Origin: Paenibacillus kyungheensis
Lineage (GTDB): Bacteria > Bacillota > Bacilli > Paenibacillales > Paenibacillaceae
DNA: 64,000 bases
Assembly: GCF_028606985.1 (NCBI RefSeq)
Contig: NZ_CP117416.1
Location: 2,890,001-2,954,000, forward strand
Direction of reading: 5' to 3'
The notes under the pieces are model-generated. The model saw only the letters and a program-made list of their open reading frames with translations. It had not been told where the DNA came from and did no database searches. The translations under genes and the position numbers were made by a program. Below are positions 60,893-64,000 of the stretch, in pieces; position 1 is the stretch's first letter, and every line of letters begins with the position of its first letter.

Positions 60893-61399
60893 CTAACTAG
60901 CACGGATAACATGAACGTCTCCGTTAAGTACGAATTCTCCTTCATACAAAGTAAAACGTCCAGCTTGCCATTCGACACGAAGTAATTTACGATCATCTGA
61001 TTGATATTGCCATACCGATTGATCTCCACTTTGTAACGCTGGTGTTCTGCCTGTAGATATCACTGTTCCTTCATATTGTTCTTCTAAGTAATAATCAGTA
61101 TCATCCATTTCAATATGGCTAGGTACTTGACTTGAATCTTCAAGACCACCATCAATTGGATAATACAGAGCATAGCGTACCGTTTCTCGCTCTTCGATAT
61201 GCAGATAAGCAATCGCATTGCCATCTTGTATTGTGAGAACCACTGCATTACGAGCGCGGTTACGAACGCTTCCTTTAACTTCATATGTAACCAATGATAC
61301 TTCACAAATATCCCCAACACTCAAGTCCATCGGGCTTTTTTCAACTTTAGCCGGTTCTGGCTTTGATACGAGGTTTGTAAGTCTTTTCCACAATCCCAT
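60893..61399 (-). CDS. DUF4178 domain protein
   Basis: The 168-residue soluble beta-rich protein has the DUF4178 pattern (SVGDICEVSLVTYEVKGSV, then VWQYQSDDRKLLRVEW and TLYEGEFVL). The family recurs in PspA-linked clusters, but its biochemical role is unknown. The ATG at 61399 has AAAGGAAG upstream. It sits between the DUF350 and DUF4247 genes with short gaps, in a single operon. Confidence 0.88.
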   Translation of the reverse strand: MGLWKRLTNLVSKPEPAKVEKSPMDLSVGDICEVSLVTYEVKGSVRNRARNAVVLTIQDGNAIAYLHIEERETVRYALYYPIDGGLEDSSQVPSHIEMDDTDYYLEEQYEGTVISTGRTPALQSGDQSVWQYQSDDRKLLRVEWQAGRFTLYEGEFVLNGDVHVIRAS

Positions 61400-61423
61400 C
61401 GTCACTCTTCCTTTCGTGATCTT

Positions 61424-61828
61424 TTATAATGAAGCTGAAATAATCAATGCACCTACAATTTGCAATGCTCCGCCAAGTAAACCGTAACCGATTTGACCTT
61501 GCTTGGTGCCTTCATCTAGATCAAGACCCATCATTTGTTTCAATAAGAAGCGTACGATTAATTCTAAGATTAATAAGATTACAAATGATACCACAGACAC
61601 AAGAACAGCTTCGCCAAGACTCCATGATGTACCAATCGCTACCGATAAGATATACCCTTGAGCAAATAACTTCATAACCAGACGAGTTGCGACTGCATTA
61701 TTTCCTGCTTTGATTTCTGCAATATCTTTGTACTTGGTAAATAAGGAATCGACATACATCAAAACAAATAAAAGTACTGCTCCTACTGCTGTCCATACCG
61801 CGATTGACCCTAAAATGTTCCAACTCAT
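61424..61828 (-). CDS. DUF350 (YjfL-type) membrane protein
   Basis: The 134-residue protein has four membrane helices and the DUF350 features LFTKYKDIAEIKAGNNAVA and GYILSVAIGTS. YjfL-type proteins accompany PspA-family proteins across bacteria and may sense or buffer membrane stress. The ATG at 61828 has GGAGG nine bases upstream. It is the first gene after the pspA terminator and forms a unit with DUF4178 and DUF4247. Confidence 0.9.
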   Translation of the reverse strand: MSWNILGSIAVWTAVGAVLLFVLMYVDSLFTKYKDIAEIKAGNNAVATRLVMKLFAQGYILSVAIGTSWSLGEAVLVSVVSFVILLILELIVRFLLKQMMGLDLDEGTKQGQIGYGLLGGALQIVGALIISASL

Positions 61829-61949
61829 ACTAGACATCCTCCACATATTCAACATTGTAAAACTATTTGTAGCGTATTAAAGCGTGTACTATTTTCGGCA
61901 TATCAATTAACATCATCAACCAATCACGATTCATCAAAAATCCATACAA

Positions 61950-61991
61950 AAAGCGAAGGAGAACAAGCTGTATCGTTCCGACCTTCGCTTT
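61950..61991 (-). terminator. terminator between pspA and the DUF350 gene
   Basis: A 10-bp perfect stem (61950-61959 and 61982-61991) with a short TTTG tail on the minus strand. It is weaker than most here, so partial read-through into the downstream genes is likely. Confidence 0.65.
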
Positions 61992-62033
61992 GTAATAAGA
62001 TATAAGAATAGCCTAATTTATATTGGGATGAAA

Positions 62034-62705
62034 TTAAGATTTGTTTTCGTATTGTTTCATCAATGCTGCTAATTCATCTTCAACAGCTTTGTCTTTACCG
62101 AGCGATGCGAACTCATCATCTAGTGATTTGTTCTGACCATTCACTTCTTCACTCGCTTGTGCTTGAGCTTCCATTTGTAGCATTTTTTCTTCCATACGTT
62201 TCAAGCCAGATGTTGCAGAATCAGAGCTAAATTCGCTCATCGCATGATTGATTTCTTTTTGCGCTTTGGCTGCTTGATAACGAGCGATTAATGTATCACG
62301 TTTATTTTTCATTTCAGTCAATTGCTTACGCATTTCATTTAATTTGGCACGAAGATTATCTGCAGAAGCTTTGTTTTGCTCATAGTTCGCTTTGAACTCA
62401 TCACGTTTGGCTTCAGCATTTTTCTTTTCTTCTAGTGCACGACGAGCGAGATCAATATTTTGCGCTTGAGCAGCCATATGCGCTTGCTCTTCACGTTTTT
62501 TGACCAATGCTTCTTGCTCTTCGTACGATTGTTTGAAACGTTTCTCAATAGCGATCTGTGATGCAACAGCCTTCTCTGCATCTTCAAGGTCAGCAGACAT
62601 ATCACGAATATATTGATCTGTCATTTTAATAGGATCTTCTGCCTTCTCAATCAAAGCAAACACATTGGATAAAGTTAGATCACGTAATCTTTTGAAAATA
62701 GACAT
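62034..62705 (-). CDS. pspA: phage shock protein A / IM30 family protein
   Basis: The 223-residue coiled-coil ESCRT-III-like protein coats and stabilises damaged membrane. The N-terminal amphipathic helix (MSIFKRLRDLTLSNVFALIEK) is followed by the long Ala/Glu/Lys-rich hairpin. Length and sequence fit B. subtilis PspA/LiaH. No PspF, LiaRS or other dedicated regulator is adjacent. Transcription is probably by an envelope-stress ECF sigma factor from the promoter at 62763-62790. Confidence 0.95.
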   Translation of the reverse strand: MSIFKRLRDLTLSNVFALIEKAEDPIKMTDQYIRDMSADLEDAEKAVASQIAIEKRFKQSYEEQEALVKKREEQAHMAAQAQNIDLARRALEEKKNAEAKRDEFKANYEQNKASADNLRAKLNEMRKQLTEMKNKRDTLIARYQAAKAQKEINHAMSEFSSDSATSGLKRMEEKMLQMEAQAQASEEVNGQNKSLDDEFASLGKDKAVEDELAALMKQYENKS

Positions 62706-62762
62706 AAATAATTACCTCCAATTTAATAATTGATCACTATTGTCGTGTCAATGATAGATCAT

Positions 62763-62790
62763 AATACGAAGCATGATATTTAACGTTTCA
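62763..62790 (-). promoter_or_regulatory. sigma-W-type promoter of pspA
   Basis: The minus strand carries TGAAAC (62785-62790), exactly 16 bp, then CGTATT (62763-62768). This matches the sigma-W consensus TGAAAC-N16-CGTA, 57 bp before the pspA ATG. Confidence 0.88.
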
Positions 62791-62960
62791 ATAATTTGTA
62801 ATTTGACCGCTATTCATCGTTCTATATTCTGACTATATGACTGCATATAAACACCAATAGATTCCTTATACTACCTATTTTACGGGATTATGGGTCTTTC
62901 GTCTATATCACCCTGCTCATTGCAATCTATACATATAAAATTAAACATATTTGAAACTAA
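62791..62960. other. intergenic region upstream of the pspA promoter
   Basis: AT-rich, with no gene, repeat or additional promoter that I can support. Confidence 0.4.
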
Positions 62961-62997
62961 AAAAACACTCTCGGTCGATAAGACCAAGAGTGTTTTT
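62961..62997 (-). terminator. terminator of the stalk-domain protein gene
   Basis: A stem of about 14 bp with one mismatch (AAACACTCTCGGTC side 62961-62975, GACCAAGAGTGTTT side 62982-62995) and T-rich flanks on both strands. Confidence 0.8.
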
Positions 62998-63075
62998 ATC
63001 TATATAGGCGTCAATCACACCGAGATGGGTTGGCTATGGGCATAACCGAATATCTCATTAGTAGTGAACGCTATC

Positions 63076-64000
63076 TTACATCGATTTCGTTAACGTAATT
63101 GAACCATCTGCTTTGTTCCATTTAACGTCCCAACCTAATAGTTCAGTAATCGAACGTAAAGGTACTAGTGTTCTACCGTCGCTATTCACCATAGCATTTG
63201 CACTTAACATTTTAGTAGTTCCATTTACATCTACTTTTTTGTTATTAATCCAGAATTTCATCGTATCACTGCCTGCCATTACTGTTACTTGACCGGCAGA
63301 TTTATTCCAGCTTACTTTAGCACCGATTCCTTCACCCAGGTAACGAAGTGGGATATACGTTGTGCCATTTTTAACGACTGGAGCTGTATCCATCATCGTT
63401 GTTTTGTCACCAATTTTGAGCTGTTTGCTATTCAACTTCATCCATACCATCGTCATTGAATCATTCGATGTTGTAGGAGCAGTTGTTGTTGGTTGCGTTG
63501 GTGTTTGAGTAGTTGGCGCTGTAGGCATAGGTGTTGTTGCTGCTGTTTTGAATTTATCTGGATATTGCGTTACGATCGCACCACCCAATGCTTTACCAAT
63601 ACCGAACATCGTTTTGTATCCTTCACGATCTGCTGTATATGCACCTGCATAGTTTTTAGCTGCATATTGATCGATCACAGCTTGCACTTGATCTTCATGT
63701 GTACGTAATGCTGCTAAAGCTGCATCTGCTGGCAAGTTATTTGCTGTAGCTGTACCTAAAAATGTAGAGAATTCTTTAGTGAAGTCAGTAATACGATCTT
63801 TGACAGCTTGTAAAGAAGTTTGGTTATTTGATTTGAGTGCATCTACATAATCGCTTTGTGCTTTGATATGATTGGTCACCCAAATTTTTTCAAATTGGTT
63901 AGCACCTTCTGCACCATAGATTGATGAGATAGCTGCTTTAAAGTCTGCTGTATTGCCTGCTTCAGCTGCGATTAATGCATCAGAATCAGGTTCACCGTTA
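63076..64000 (-). CDS. stalk-domain (copper amine oxidase N1-like) protein, 5' end outside window
   Basis: The reading frame stays open to the right edge, so the N-terminus is missing; a GTG at 63879 exists but the upstream codons are coding-like. The visible part has an Ala-rich helical region, a Pro/Thr-rich linker (around TPTQPTTTAPTT) and a C-terminal stalk domain. The domain has VVKNGTTYIPLRYLGEGIGAKV and NSDGRTLVPLRSITELLGWDV, the repeated signature of these wall-associated modules in Paenibacillus. It is probably secreted. Function unknown. Confidence 0.85.
   Translation of the reverse strand, partial: NGEPDSDALIAAEAGNTADFKAAISSIYGAEGANQFEKIWVTNHIKAQSDYVDALKSNNQTSLQAVKDRITDFTKEFSTFLGTATANNLPADAALAALRTHEDQVQAVIDQYAAKNYAGAYTADREGYKTMFGIGKALGGAIVTQYPDKFKTAATTPMPTAPTTQTPTQPTTTAPTTSNDSMTMVWMKLNSKQLKIGDKTTMMDTAPVVKNGTTYIPLRYLGEGIGAKVSWNKSAGQVTVMAGSDTMKFWINNKKVDVNGTTKMLSANAMVNSDGRTLVPLRSITELLGWDVKWNKADGSITLTKSM

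Overview
The window looks like chromosome of a low-to-moderate GC Bacillota of the Paenibacillus type. Evidence: strong AGGAGG-type ribosome binding sites, TTG/GTG starts, LicT/RAT antitermination, a cydABCD operon in one block, an SLH-domain surface protein, a XerS recombinase, and a PspA-DUF350-DUF4178-DUF4247 cluster behind a sigma-W-like promoter. No rRNA, tRNA, CRISPR array, prophage or intact insertion sequence was seen. Most genes are on the minus strand and most units end in a clear intrinsic terminator. Family assignments come from reading motifs, not from database searches.

Layout. 1-8.6 kb: a partial unknown gene, a DUF896 protein, a possibly frameshifted small membrane gene, an HlyD/ABC-2 export pair with a divergent LysR regulator, a methyltransferase, a CGNR zinc-finger protein, a DinB-fold protein and a secreted NlpC/P60 hydrolase. 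8.8-13.3 kb: metal homeostasis, with a CmtR-like sensor plus CadA ATPase under two tandem operators, then a CzrA/SmtB-like sensor and the CDF exporter CzcD with its own ArsR-type operator. 13.3-16.1 kb: a LysR/SDR divergent pair and an alpha/beta hydrolase. 16.2-22.4 kb: cydABCD (cytochrome bd and its ABC exporter) with two Fnr/Rex-type boxes. 22.4-25.0 kb: a CidA/CidB-type pair, then a YidC insertase preceded by an overlapping leader reading frame that resembles the MifM arrest peptide. 25.1-30.2 kb: licT-bglP-bglH for beta-glucoside uptake and hydrolysis, each gene preceded by its own RAT/terminator. 30.2-33.1 kb: an SDR-merR unit with a 19-bp-spacer MerR promoter, and a multi-pass membrane protein. 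33.1-39.1 kb: ribose operon rbsRKDACB. 39.3-49 kb: an aldo/keto reductase, several uncharacterised genes, a YdcF-like protein, a transglutaminase-core protein with a CBM9-like partner, DUF2625 and GNAT proteins. 49-55.6 kb: a roughly 1570-residue SLH/FnIII surface protein flanked by an SDR gene and a decayed copy of that SDR gene's tail. 55.7-59.6 kb: xerS, then moeA-mobB-FMN reductase. 60-62.8 kb: the Psp-type envelope stress cluster. 63.0-64 kb: a partial stalk-domain protein.

Main observation: upstream of yidC is a leader frame with an N-terminal membrane segment, a DEDAG motif, and a 10-bp hairpin that covers most of the yidC Shine-Dalgarno. This is the architecture expected of a nascent-chain sensor of membrane insertion, like Bacillus subtilis MifM-YqjG, but with a different upstream arrest sequence. 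A second notable feature is the duplicated, decayed SDR tail flanking the surface-protein gene, which suggests how that gene arrived.
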